Of a DNA stretch of 64,000 nucleotides, positions 44,363-55,511 are shown in pieces. The notes under the pieces are model-generated. The model was not told the DNA's origin and made no database searches. It worked only from the letters and a program-made list of their open reading frames with translations. Numbering within the stretch: position 1 is the stretch's first letter; each line of letters opens with the position of its first letter. The translations under genes were made by a program, and so were the position numbers. The DNA is from Triticum aestivum (lineage: Eukaryota > Streptophyta > Magnoliopsida > Poales > Poaceae), in the NCBI RefSeq assembly GCF_018294505.1, contig NC_057808.1, forward strand, positions 223,093,325 to 223,157,324. The letters run 5' to 3'.

Positions 44363-46154
44363 TGCAGCGACCCGACCTCAGACGGTCAAGTCTCTGTGCT
44401 TAAGTGTCATCCCTGGATCGGTATGCTGACACACACAGTACTCGAGGATTTATAACAGAGGTAAATCACATGTATAAAGTAACGTAAATACTATTACCTC
44501 AAACCATATAGCGGAAGTAACAACAAGGTTGTGGATTCCCATCAACACCAACGGCAAAGTTGAGTGTAGAAATAGTAACCCTGACGTATCACTTACTCGT
44601 CGTAGGATTCCTGCAACATGAGACGTTGCAGCCACAAAGGGTCAGTACGTTGAATGTACTGGCAAATTCACACCATAGGAAAATGATGAATAATAGCTAT
44701 CACTACATGCATATTTGGCTGGTGGAGCCTCTACGGTTAACATGTTTTTGCGAAAAGCCAATTTTCCCCTACAACAAAGGAATATATTTTATTTAACTAT
44801 AAAGTTTATTGAAAATATTGAGAAGGTTCCTCCAACTCAATCCCAATTAATAGTTAACAACCCAACAAATTAATTAAGTAACATGATGAGATCCATAAGA
44901 TAATCCAAGAACCAGATACTCAAGATGTCCATAACCGGGGACACGGCTAACCATGATTAGTTTGTACACTCTGCAGAGGTTTGTGCACTTTTCCCCACAA
45001 GACTCGATCTCCTCCGTTGGATTTCTCGCACTACAGGGTGTTTGAGAAACGGATGACTGAGACACGGTCTTTTAGAAACATTAACTCTAACCCTGGGTAG
45101 ACAGTACCAACCTACATCCCCTACATCTGCTAGCCTACCACTGGAAGAGGTCATGCAACATACTCAACTATGCTAGAGCGCATAATAGCTTGTGGTTGCA
45201 CACGGAAGTTTCTAGCATGAATAATCTTATGATCCCTTTGAGCCTGGGTGGCATTCCATAGGGTGATCACACTAGTCCTCCGGGATCCCCTTGGGCAGAC
45301 TGGGTTCTCCAGGTGCCCGGGCAAACCACTAGGTGCTCCAGGGTGCCCCTACCATTCCACCCAGATGTGTATTAAAGTAGCCACCTTAAGTTAACCATTA
45401 ATAATAACTCTCACATCTGGCATGAATCACTCAAACCAACCACGTCTACGAGCATAGCATAGTAGTATAAGCATAACATAGTAATATCCTGGGTTTGAAT
45501 GCAATAAAATAGGTTCCTACCTCATCAACTACTTCCCAATACCCACATGTTATCAAATCCTAACCATGCAATGTTTGAGGGGTTGAAACTAATGCATAAA
45601 ACCTGGGTAATAAAGGGATATGATCAATGATGAAGATAATTCGCACTCATAACTCCTGATATTTCTACTCGTCACACTCCGGTCAATCTATCGTAAGCAA
45701 GCAATAGTAACCACACATAAGCAATCACTCAAAAGATCGGAAAGAACGAAGAAGACAATTCGAAAAACATCAAAACCAAGCAAATAACTCTTGCAACATA
45801 AAATAATTTCTAACAGTACCAAAATTATGTGAATTTGGCCTTATCAGAAAGTTTAGGTCAAGAGCTTTGATTTGCAAAAAGAATCAACTAAATCCTGAGT
45901 TGAAAAACTCAAGTTATGAACAAAAGAAGTTTGAATTCAAATCTGTTTGAAATCAAATTTTATATTTTCAAAATCATGTTCAAGTTAATTTACTGGATAG
46001 AGGGTATCATAACGAAGAAGTGGGCGTTGGTTTCGTTGGATTCGGATAAACGAGCAAGAAGTTGTGCTAGTTTGAAACAGAGGGACTAATTTGTAAGAAA
46101 GATAATTACATGTAGGTCCCTGGCCGAAATTAAAAAAGAAAGAGAAAAAGACTA

Positions 46155-46232
46155 AATAACGAACGTTCGTTACTGAACACTAACGAACGAATTCGTTCGC
46201 TGCGAAGGGATAAACAGCGAACGTTCATCGAA
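46155..46232. promoter_or_regulatory. Palindrome cluster AACGAACGTTCGTT / GAACGAATTCGTTC in the LTR
   Basis: Three linked palindromic words lie within 75 bp: aacgaacgttcgtt, gaacgaattcgttc and gcgaacgttc. Largely conserved copies sit at 61641-61712. GAAnnTTC is the core of plant heat-shock elements; regulatory use is inferred. Confidence 0.35.
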
Positions 46233-47444
46233 TAGGACTAACTAAAAAGAAAACCGGTTCGGGCTTTTGCGGTTTTTTTACCGTTCGGGCGGCTCGTCGG
46301 TTCTACGGGAAAAACCGGCGGCGGCGATGGCGCAACAGCGGCGAGGCAGGCAGTGTCTGTGGGCGGCAACGCTGGCGGAGGGATGGCGCGACGCAGCAGC
46401 AGCAGCTAGCGGCGGTGCGGCGCGCAGCGCGGGGCGGCGGCGAGATCCAGCAATGGCGGCGGCGTCGATTTGCGGCGGCGGCGGCGCGGCGATCTGCAGC
46501 GGAGGCGGCGCGAGATGTGGGAGGGTTTCGGCGGCACGAGCAGAGAGAGGGGGGGTCCGGGCGCAGCTTATAAAGGGGGGGCTCGGCCTCGGGAGGCAGA
46601 GTCCCGGGCGCTCACGGCGGCGCGGCGGCTCTTCGAGCGGAGTCCCGCACGGGGATGACGGGCGAGGCGGTGCGGAGCTGGGCCGCGGCCTGGAAGGGGC
46701 TGGGCCGGTCTAGTCGGGGAGAGGAAGTTTTTTTTAAACAATTTTTCAGAGAAATAAAATAATAAAAATAAAATAACTAAAAATATTATATAGGCATATA
46801 ATATATCCAATTTTCAGAAAATGATTTTCTACAACATGGACATTTTTCTTACGTCAAATAAAATCTACAAAAATGCAAATAAAGCAAAGAGTGCTACTGT
46901 TGCAACAAAATCAAATAAAAATTATATTTAAAAATACCAAAATGATTTATAATTTATTTCTCTCCAATTTTCTATTGTAGGGAATCATGTTACCCTATTT
47001 TCCATATATTTTATTTTTGGAGAAAAATAATTTGAATAAAACCAAAGTAACTCCAAATTGAAAATGATTTCAAAGGGGCGTTAAATTTGGTTTCTTTGAA
47101 ACTTCCAACTCATATTTCATATAATTTGAAGAAGTCATTTTATCCTCTCTCGTGAAAATCATTGAGTTGCATAAAGTTTCTGAGTTGGAAAAATATTTCC
47201 AAATGAAATTCAAATATTTTCAAAAACCCTTTTCATTTATTTAAATGGAAGAAGTCATGTCATCTTCTCTCTAGGGTTTTGTATTTGAAAAGAATTCGAA
47301 TTCACGGAGATCATAAATGCAAAAATGAAAGTTTGGGAAAGTCCTTTTATTCCCTCTCATTTAACTTTCAAAAAGTTTCAATTTCACTCACTTTCAGTCA
47401 ATCAATCACACAACAAACAAACAATCATTACTATCTATTTATTA

Positions 47445-47477
47445 TAACATTCCAAAATTTAGAATTTTGGGATGTTA
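47445..47477. repeat. LTR-terminal hairpin, 15-bp arms
   Basis: TAACATTCCAAAATT and AATTTTGGGATGTTA flank a 3-nt loop with one mismatch. The other LTR has the same structure at 62906-62938. It overlaps the integrase-recognised LTR end. Confidence 0.65.
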
Positions 47478-47479
47478 CA

Positions 47480-48480
47480 AACCTACCACCCTTAAAATAA
47501 ATCTCGTCCTCGAGATTCGGAGAGGCTAGCAAGAAATAGGTTAGGTTTGGGGTCTTCTCAAAATCCATCGATCGTCTCCGGGGGTCTCGGGTGCTACCAC
47601 CCTTAGAAGCATTGTTATGGTTCCACCAAAACTCATATACTCCATCCTTATTCTTGACAGTGTCGGTCTTCTCAAATCCTCGGGAAAATTCTTTCTCTGG
47701 GCTCTTCCGGCAGTGGCATAACCTTTTCCTCAATTCTTCTGTCCTTTCATCTGGGTAAGGTTATTCCGAGACTGGGTCTTCTTAGCTGACGGGTCTGGAG
47801 CCAATACTATACAACTATCGATATCTCATGGTGGTCCACAATTTATGGTTTCTCCTGCAGGAAATGGGTCTAGGCTTCATTCTCACTGTATTTCCTACGA
47901 TTGGCAACAACTGCCGTGTACAAGGGAAAAATTGTCATACCATTCTAAGGTTTAAACAAGGTTCTGATCGTCGTCGCTCTACTATGGGTAAGTCACTCAG
48001 ATTTACCATCCCATATAGCAAAGCGAATAATAAGAGTAAGTCGGTATGGTGATCAATCCATCCCGCACCCAAATCATTACCTTGTATATAGTTTAGCGAA
48101 TCTCGCATTATAACACCCGGTCATCCTCACAAGCATTGCAGAATCTCTCTGGTCGACGAACCAAGTTCGGATAAATCCATGGATACTGCAAGCCATACAA
48201 ACATCTATCGTTCCTTCACAACTCTCAGGTTTTGCGTTACTCCTATAAAATCGTCTGTTGATAAGGTCGTATCTCTTCCAGGGTTTTTCCTTCAGCAAGA
48301 GTGTGCTTGCTTCTTGGCAGGTCCTGGGGCCTATGGGTTATGGCCCGTCTCATCACTTGTCAACCTTGAACTCATCATCTGGGGCAACTGATCATTATTC
48401 CAACATCCAGTTTCCTAGCATACGTAAAAATCCCTCCAATTGTACTGTCTTCCTTCCTTCTATTTGTACCAAACTAAAAC
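47480..48480 (-). pseudogene. 3' internal remnant of the gypsy element
   Basis: A minus-strand frame (47733-47431) runs into the LTR with LEDEIYFKGGRFVTSQNS, a typical junction of a gypsy polyprotein end and polypurine tract (AAGGGTGGTAGG at 47482-47496). The remainder up to the copia insertion at 48481 has only short frames. Confidence 0.45.
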
Positions 48481-50188
48481 TGTTGGGGATCGTTGCAGAA
48501 TTTTAAAATTTTCTACGCATCACCAAGATCCATCTATGGAGTTTACTAGCAACGAGAAGGAAGGAGTGCATCTACATACCCTTGTAGATCGCGAGCGGAA
48601 GCGTTCAAGTGAACGGGGTTGATGGAGTCGTACTCGTCGTGATCCAAATCACCGATGACCGAGCGCCGAACGGACGGCACCTCCGCGTTCAACACACGTA
48701 CGGAGCAGCGACGTCTCCTCCTTCTTGATCCAGCAAGGGGGAAGGAGAGGTTGATGGAGATCCAGCAGCACGACGGCGTGGTGGTGGAAGTAGCGGGGAT
48801 CCCGGCAGGGCTTCGCCAAGCGCAAGCGGGAGGGAGAGGTGTTGCAGGGGGGAGAGGGAGGCGCCAGGGGCTGTGGTGCGGCTGCCCTCCCTCCCCCCAC
48901 TCTTTATAGGGGCCCTGGGGGGCGCCGGCCCCCTGGAGATCCCATCTGAGGGGGGGCGGCCAAGGGGGTGGCTTGCCCCCCAAGCCAAGTGGGGCGCCCC
49001 CCACCCCCAGGGTTTCCAACCCTTGGCGCAGGGGAGGCCCAAGGGGGGCGCACCAGCCCACCAGTGGCTGGTTCCCCTCCCCACTTCAGCCCATGGGGCC
49101 CTCCGAGACAGGTGGCCCCACCCGGTGGACCCCCGGGACCCTTCCGGTGGTCCCGGTACAATACCGATAACCCTTGAAACTTTCCCGGTGGCCGAAACTG
49201 GACTTCCTATATATAATTCTTCACCTCCAGACCATTCCGGAACTCCTCGTGACGTCTGGGATCTCATCCGGGACTCCGAACAACTTTCGGGTTTCCGCAT
49301 ACTAATATCTCTACAACCCTAGCGTCACCGAACCTTAAGTGTGTAGACCCTACGGGTTCGGGAGACATGCAGACATGACCGAGACGACTCTCCGGTCAAT
49401 AACCAATAGCGGGATCTGGATACCCATGTTGGCTCCCAAATGTTCCATGATGATCTCATCGGATGAACCACGATGTCGAGGATTCAATCAATCCCGTATA
49501 CAATTCCCTTTGTCAATCGGTACGTTACTTGCCCGAGATTCGATCGTCGGTATCCCAATACCTTGTTCAATCTCGTTACCGGCAAGTCACTTTACTCGTA
49601 CCGTAACGCATGATCCCGTGGCTAACTCCTTAGTCACATTGAGCTCATTATGATGATGCATTACCAAGTGGGCCCAGAGATACCTCTCCGTCATACGGAG
49701 TGACAAATCCCAGTCTCGATTCGTGCCAACCCAACAGACACTTTCGGAGATACCCGTAGTGCACCTTTATAGCCACCCAGTTACGTTGTGACGTTTGGCA
49801 CACACAAAGCACTCCTACGGTATCCGAGAGTTGCACAATCTCATGGTCTAAGGAAATGATACTTGACAATTGGAAAAGCTCTAGCAAACGAACTACACGA
49901 TCTTTGTGCTATGCTTAGGATTGGGTCTTGTCCATCACATCATTCTCCTAATGATGTGATCCCGTTATCAATGACATCCAATGTCCATAGTCAGGAAACC
50001 ATGACTATCTGTTGATCAACGAGCTAGTCAACTAGAGGCTTACTAGGGACATGTTGTGGTCTATGTATTCAGACATGTATTACGATTTCCGGATAACACA
50101 ATTATAGCATGAACAATAGACAATTATCATGAACAAAGAAATATAATAATAACCATTTTATTATTGCCTCTAGGGCATATTTCCAATA
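48481..50188 (-). repeat. Copia 3' LTR
   Basis: Minus strand TATTGGAAATATGCCC...GATCCCCAACA; the first dinucleotide is TA, where the 5' LTR has TG. TATA box CCTATAAAGAG at 48900-48910. Confidence 0.95.
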
Positions 50189-50200
50189 GTCTCCCACTTG
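50189..50200 (-). other. Copia polypurine tract
   Basis: The minus strand reads CAAGTGGGAGAC directly before the 3' LTR. Confidence 0.75.
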
Positions 50201-50220
50201 CACTAGAGTCAATAATCTAG

Positions 50221-53200
50221 TTACATTGTGACGAATCGAACACCCATAGAGTTCTGGTGCTGATCAAGTTTTGCTCTAGGGAGAGGTTTAGTCAACGGAT
50301 CTGCTACATTCAGGTCCATATGTACTTTACAAATATCTATGTCTCCATTTTGAACACTTTCACGAATGGAGTTGAAGCGACGCTTGATATGCCTGGTCTT
50401 CCTGTGAAACCTGGGATCCTTTGCAAGGGCAATAGCTCCAGTGTTGTCACAGAAGAGAGTCATCGGGCCCGACACATTGGGAATCACCCCTAGGTCGGTA
50501 ATGAACTCCTTCATCCAGATTGCTTCTTGTGCTACCTCTGAGGCCGCCATGTACTCCGCTTCACATGTAGATCCTGCCACGACGCTTTGCTTGCAACTGC
50601 ACCAGCTTACTGCCCCTCCATTCAAAATATACACGTATCCGGTTTGTGACTTAGAGTCATCCAGATCTGTGTCGAAGCTAGCGTCGACGTAACCCTTTAC
50701 GACGAGCTCTTCGTCACCTCCATATACGAGAAACATATCCTTAGTCCTTTTCAGGTACTTCAGGATATTCTTGACCGCTCTCCAGTGTTCCATGCCGGGA
50801 TTACTTTGGTACCTTCCTACCAAACTTATGGCAAGGTTTACATCAGGTCTGGTACACAGCATGGCATACATAATAGACCCTATGGCCGAGGCATAGGGGA
50901 TGACACTCATCTTTTCTCTATCTTCTGCCGTGGTCGGGCATTGAGCCGTGCTCAATTGCACACCTTGCAATACAGGCAAGAACCCCTTCTTGGACTGATC
51001 CATATTGAACTTCTTCAATATCTTGTCAAGGTACGTACTCTGTGAAAGACCAATGAGGCGTCTTGATCTATCTCTATAGATCTTGATGCCTAATATATAA
51101 GCAGCTTCTCCAAGGTCCTTCATTGAAAAACACTTATTCAAGTAGGCCTTTATACTTTCCAAGAATTCTATATCATTTCCCATCAATAGTATGTCATCCA
51201 CATATAATAAGAGAAATGCTACAGAGCTCCCACTCACTTTCTTGTAAACACAGGCTTCTCCATAAGTCTGTGTAAACCCAAACGCTTTGATCATCTCATC
51301 AAATCGAATGTTCCAACTCCGAGATGCTTGCACCAGCCCATAGATGGAGCGCTGGAGCTTGCATACCTTGTTAGCATTCTTAGGATCGACAAAACCTTCC
51401 GGCTGCATCATATACAATTCTTCCTTAAGAAAGCCGTTAAGGAATGCCGTTTTGACGTCCATTTGCCATATCTCATAATCATAGAATGCGGCAATTGCTA
51501 ACATGATTCGGACGGACTTCAGCTTCGCTACGGGTGAGAAAGTCTCATCGTAGTCAACCCCTTGAACTTGTCGATAACCCTTAGCGACAAGTCGAGCCTT
51601 ATAGATGGTCACATTACCATCCGCGTCTGTCTTCTTCTTAAAGATCCATTTATTTTCTATGGCTCGCCGATCATCGGGCAAGTCAGTCAAAGTCCATACT
51701 TCGTTTTCATACATGGATCCTATCTCGGATTTCATGGCTTCTAGCCATTTGTCGGAATCTGGGCCCGCCATTGCTTCTTCATAGTTCGAAGGTTCACCGT
51801 TGTCTAACAACATGATTTCCAGGACAGGGTTGCCGTACCACTCTGGTGCGGAACGTGTCCTTGTGGACCTACGAAGTTCAGCAGTAACTTGATCCGAAGC
51901 TTCATGATCATCATCATTAACTTCCTCCCCAGTCGGTGCAGGCACCACAGGAACATCTTCCCGCGCTGCGCTACTTTCCGGTTCGGAAGGGGTGACTATC
52001 ACCTCATCAAGTTCCACTTTCCTCCCACTTATTTCTTTCGAGAGAAACTCTTTCTCCAGAAAGGACCCGTTCTTGGCAACAAAGATCTTGCCTTCGGATC
52101 TGAGGTAGAAGGTATACCCAATGGTTTCCTTAGGGTATCCTATGAAGACGCATTTCTCCGACTTGGGTTCGAGCTTTTCAGGTTGAAGTTTCTTGACATA
52201 AGCATCGCATCCCCAAACTTTTAGAAACGACAGCTTAGGTTTCTTCCCAAACCATAATTCATACGGTGTCGTCTCAACGGATTTCGACGGAGCCCTATTT
52301 AAAGTGAATGCGGCAGTCTCTAAAGCATAGCCCCAAAATGAGAGCGGTAGATCGGTAAGAGACATCATAGATCGCACCATATCCAATAGAGTGCGATTAC
52401 GACGTTCGGACACACCATTTCGCTGAGGTGTTCCAGGCGGCGTGAGTTGTGAAACTATTCCACATTTCCTTAAGTGTGTGCCAAATTCGTGACTTAAATA
52501 TTCCCCTCCACGATCTGATCGTAGGAACTTTATTTTCCTGTCACGTTGATTCTCAACCTCACTCTGAAATTCCTTGAACTTTTCAAAGGTTTCAGACTTG
52601 TGTTTCATTAGGTAGACATACCCATATCTACTTAAGTCATCAGTGAGAGTGAGAACATAACGATAGCCACCGCGAGCCTCAACACTCATTGGACCGCACA
52701 CATCGGTATGTATGATTTCCAATAAGTTGGTTGCTCGCTCCATTGTTCCGGAGAACGGAGTCTTGGTCATCTTACCCATGAGGCATGGTTCGCACGTGTC
52801 AAATGATTCGTAATCAAGAGACTCCAAAAGTCCATCTGCATGGAGCTTCTTCATGCGTTTGACACCAATGTGACCAAGGCGGCAGTGCCACAAGTATGTG
52901 GGACTATCGTTATCAACTTTACATCTTTTGGTATTCACACTATGAATATGTGTAACATCACGTTCGAGATTCATTAAGAATAAACCATTGACCAGCGGGG
53001 CATGACCATAAAACATATCTCTCATATAAATAGAACAACCATTATTCTCGGATTTAAATGAGTAGCCATCTCGAATTAAACGAGATCCTGATACAATGTT
53101 CATGCTCAAAGCTGGCACTAAATAACAATTATTGAGGTTTAAAACTAATCCCGTAGGTAAATGTAGAGGTAGCGTGCCGACGGCGATCACATCGACCTTG

Positions 53201-54201
53201 GAACCATTCCCGACGCGCATCGTCACCTCGTCCTTCGCCAGTCTCCGCTTATTCCGCAGCTCCTGTTTTGAGTTACAAATATGAGCAACCGCACCGGTAT
53301 CAAATACCCAGGAGCTACTACGAGTACTGGTAAGGTACACATCAATTACATGTATATCACATATACCTTTGGTGTTGCCGGCCTTCTTGTCCGCTAAGTA
53401 TTTGGGGCAGTTCCGCTTCCAGTGACCACTTCCCTTGCAATAAAAGCACTCAGTCTCAGGCTTGGGTCCATTCTTTGACTTCTTCCCGGCAACTGGCTTA
53501 CCGGGCGCGGCAACTCCCTTGCCGTCCTTCTTGAAGTTCTTCTTACCCTTGCCTTTCTTGAACTTAGTGGTTTTATTCACCATCAACACTTGATGTTCCT
53601 TTTTGATCTCCACCTCCGCTGATTTCAGCATTGAATATACCTCAGGAATGGTCTTTTCCATCCCCTGCATATTGAAGTTCATCACAAAGCTCTTGTAGCT
53701 TGGTGGAAGCGACTGAAGGATTCTGTCAATGACCGCGTCATCCGGGAGATTGACTCCCAGCTGAGACAAGCGGTTGTGTAACCCAGACATTTTGAGTATG
53801 TGCTCACTGACAGAACTATTTTCCTCCATTTTACAACTAAAGAACTTGTCGGAGACTTCATATCTCTCGACCCGGGCATGAGCTTGGAAAACCATTTTCA
53901 GCTCTTCGAACATCTCATATGCTCCATGTTTCTCAAAACGCTTTTGGAGCCCCGGTTCTAAGCTGTAAAGCATGCCGCACTGAACGAGGGAGTAATCATC
54001 AGCACGTGATTGCCAAGCGTTCATAACGTCTTGGTTCTCTGGGATGGGTGCTTCACCTAGCGGTGCTTCTAGGACATAATCTTTCTTGGCAGCTATGAGG
54101 ATGATCCTCAGGTTCCGGACCCAGTCCGTATAGTTGCTGCCATCATCTTTCAGCTTGGTTTTCTCTAGGAACACGTTGAAGTTGAGGGCAACATGGGCCA
54201 T
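50221..54201 (-). CDS. Copia gag-pol polyprotein, intact (1326 aa)
   Basis: One frame encodes all proteins needed for retrotransposition. Gag (UBN2-type) covers about residues 30-190. A CX2CX4HX4C zinc knuckle is at C252-C265. The protease motif is D301-T-G. The integrase has H439/H444/C470/C473 zinc ligands and catalytic D500, D563, E599 (D-D-35-E) with HTDVCGPM and RSDRGGEYL. The reverse transcriptase has D915 (MDVKTAFLNG) and Y-V-D1002-D1003. RNase H has D1173, E1214 and D1252. Domain order PR-INT-RT-RH is diagnostic of Ty1/copia, and the length matches the BARE1/WIS group. No stop, frameshift or missing catalytic residue was found, so the copy is plausibly autonomous. The start is the first ATG (MAHVALNFNVF), as in relatives; the stop lies 20 bp from the polypurine tract. 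Confidence 0.95.
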   Translation of the reverse strand: MAHVALNFNVFLEKTKLKDDGSNYTDWVRNLRIILIAAKKDYVLEAPLGEAPIPENQDVMNAWQSRADDYSLVQCGMLYSLEPGLQKRFEKHGAYEMFEELKMVFQAHARVERYEVSDKFFSCKMEENSSVSEHILKMSGLHNRLSQLGVNLPDDAVIDRILQSLPPSYKSFVMNFNMQGMEKTIPEVYSMLKSAEVEIKKEHQVLMVNKTTKFKKGKGKKNFKKDGKGVAAPGKPVAGKKSKNGPKPETECFYCKGSGHWKRNCPKYLADKKAGNTKGICDIHVIDVYLTSTRSSSWVFDTGAVAHICNSKQELRNKRRLAKDEVTMRVGNGSKVDVIAVGTLPLHLPTGLVLNLNNCYLVPALSMNIVSGSRLIRDGYSFKSENNGCSIYMRDMFYGHAPLVNGLFLMNLERDVTHIHSVNTKRCKVDNDSPTYLWHCRLGHIGVKRMKKLHADGLLESLDYESFDTCEPCLMGKMTKTPFSGTMERATNLLEIIHTDVCGPMSVEARGGYRYVLTLTDDLSRYGYVYLMKHKSETFEKFKEFQSEVENQRDRKIKFLRSDRGGEYLSHEFGTHLRKCGIVSQLTPPGTPQRNGVSERRNRTLLDMVRSMMSLTDLPLSFWGYALETAAFTLNRAPSKSVETTPYELWFGKKPKLSFLKVWGCDAYVKKLQPEKLEPKSEKCVFIGYPKETIGYTFYLRSEGKIFVAKNGSFLEKEFLSKEISGRKVELDEVIVTPSEPESSAAREDVPVVPAPTGEEVNDDDHEASDQVTAELRRSTRTRSAPEWYGNPVLEIMLLDNGEPSNYEEAMAGPDSDKWLEAMKSEIGSMYENEVWTLTDLPDDRRAIENKWIFKKKTDADGNVTIYKARLVAKGYRQVQGVDYDETFSPVAKLKSVRIMLAIAAFYDYEIWQMDVKTAFLNGFLKEELYMMQPEGFVDPKNANKVCKLQRSIYGLVQASRSWNIRFDEMIKAFGFTQTYGEACVYKKVSGSSVAFLLLYVDDILLMGNDIEFLESIKAYLNKCFSMKDLGEAAYILGIKIYRDRSRRLIGLSQSTYLDKILKKFNMDQSKKGFLPVLQGVQLSTAQCPTTAEDREKMSVIPYASAIGSIMYAMLCTRPDVNLAISLVGRYQSNPGMEHWRAVKNILKYLKRTKDMFLVYGGDEELVVKGYVDASFDTDLDDSKSQTGYVYILNGGAVSWCSCKQSVVAGSTCEAEYMAASEVAQEAIWMKEFITDLGVIPNVSGPMTLFCDNTGAIALAKDPRFHRKTRHIKRRFNSIRESVQNGDIDICKVHMDLNVADPLTKPLPRAKLDQHQNSMGVRFVTM

Positions 54202-55498
54202 TTGATCTACAAGACATATTGTAAAGATTTTAGACTAAGTTCATGATAATTAAGTTCATCTAATCAAATTATTCAATGAACTCCCACTCAGATAGACATC
54301 CCTCCAGTCATCTAAGTGAAACATGATCCGAGTTAACTAGGCCGTGTCCGATCATCACGTGAGACGGACTAGTCAAGATCGGTGAACATCTCCATGTTGA
54401 TCGTATCTTCTATACGACTCATGCTCGACCTTTCGGTCTTCCGTGTTCCGAGGCCATGTCTGTACATGCTAGGCTCGTCAAGTCAACCTAAGTGTATTGT
54501 GTGTGTTCCGAGGCCATGTCTGTACATGCTAGGCTCGTTAACACCCGTTGTATGCGAACGTTAGAATCTATCACACCCGATCATCACGTGGTGCTTCGAA
54601 ACAACGAACCTTCGCAACGGTGCACAGTTAGGGGGAACACTTTTGAAATTATTATAAGGGATCATCTTACTTACTACCGTCGTTCTAAGCAAATAAGATG
54701 TAAAACATGATAAACATCACATGCAATCAAATAGTGACATGATATGGCCAATATCATTTTGCTCCTTTGATCTCCATCTTCGGGGCGCCATGATCATCTT
54801 CGTCACCGGCATGACACCATGATCTCCATCATCATGATCTCCATCATCGTGTCTTCATGAAGTTGTCACGCCAACGATTACTTCTACTTCTATGGCTAAC
54901 GTGTTTAGCAATAAAGTAAAGTAATTTACATGGCGTTATTCAATGACACGCAGGTCATACAAAAAATAAAGACAACTCCTATGGCTCCTGCCGGTTGTCA
55001 TACTCATCGACATGCAAGTCGTGATTCCTATTACAAGAACATGATCAATCTCATACATCACATATTCTCATTCATCACATCCTTTTGGCCATATCACATC
55101 ACAAGGCATATGCTGCAAAAACAAGTTAGACGTCCTCTAATTGTTGTTGCAAGTTTTTACGTGGCTTCTATAGGTTTCTAGCAAGAACGTTTCTTACCTA
55201 CGTAAAACCACAACGTGATATGCCAACTTCTATTTACCCTTCATAAGGACCCTTTTCATCGAATCCGTTCTGACTAAAGTGGGAGAGACAGACACCCGCT
55301 AGCCACCTTATGCAACTAGTGCATGTCAGTCGGTGGAACCTGTCTCACGTAAGCGTACGTGTAAGGTCGGTCCGGGCCGCTTCATCCCACAATACCGCCG
55401 AAACAAGATAAGACTAGTAGTGGCAAGAAAAATTGACAACATCTACGCCCACAACTGCTTTGTGTTCTACTCATGCATAGTAACTACGCATAGGCCTG
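54202..55498 (-). other. Copia untranslated leader
   Basis: A 1.3-kb leader between PBS and ORF, as in BARE1-type elements, where it holds packaging and dimerisation signals. It includes a 38-bp direct duplication (54443-54480 and 54503-54540, with gtgttccgaggccatgtctg). There are no long minus-strand ORFs. Confidence 0.6.
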
Positions 55499-55510
55499 GC
55501 TCTGATACCA
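55499..55510 (-). other. Copia primer binding site
   Basis: The minus strand reads TGGTATCAGAGC, complementary to the 3' end of initiator tRNA-Met, one base from the LTR. Confidence 0.9.
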
Positions 55511-55511
55511 C

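Larger units (their letters stand above)
44363..47479 (-). repeat. 3' LTR of the 3.1-kb-LTR gypsy element
   Basis: The minus strand starts TGTAACATCCCAAAATTCTA and ends GGGTCGCTGCA. It contains a very GC-rich, GCG/GGC-repeat segment (46300-46710) whose long plus-strand frames are compositional, a cluster of GAACGTTC palindromes (46155-46232), and a terminal hairpin (47445-47477). It is collinear with 59823-62940, with small indels. Confidence 0.9.

Noticed and set aside
44363..44365. AGTGC as the target-site duplication of the 3.1-kb-LTR element
   Set aside because: It appears at both junctions but would require the LTR to begin AGCGACC. ACTAG/ACAAG with LTR ends TGCAGCG...TTAGA fits the other LTR and the empty site better.
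46267..46713. Long GC-rich plus-strand frames in the LTRs (also 61769-62185)
   Set aside because: Frames are open in several phases because of GCG/GGC repeats; the two LTR copies do not conserve the reading frame.
48546..49322. Pro/Gly-rich frames in copia LTRs (also 55636-56359)
   Set aside because: LTR sequence; the frames differ between the two LTRs by indels and are compositional.
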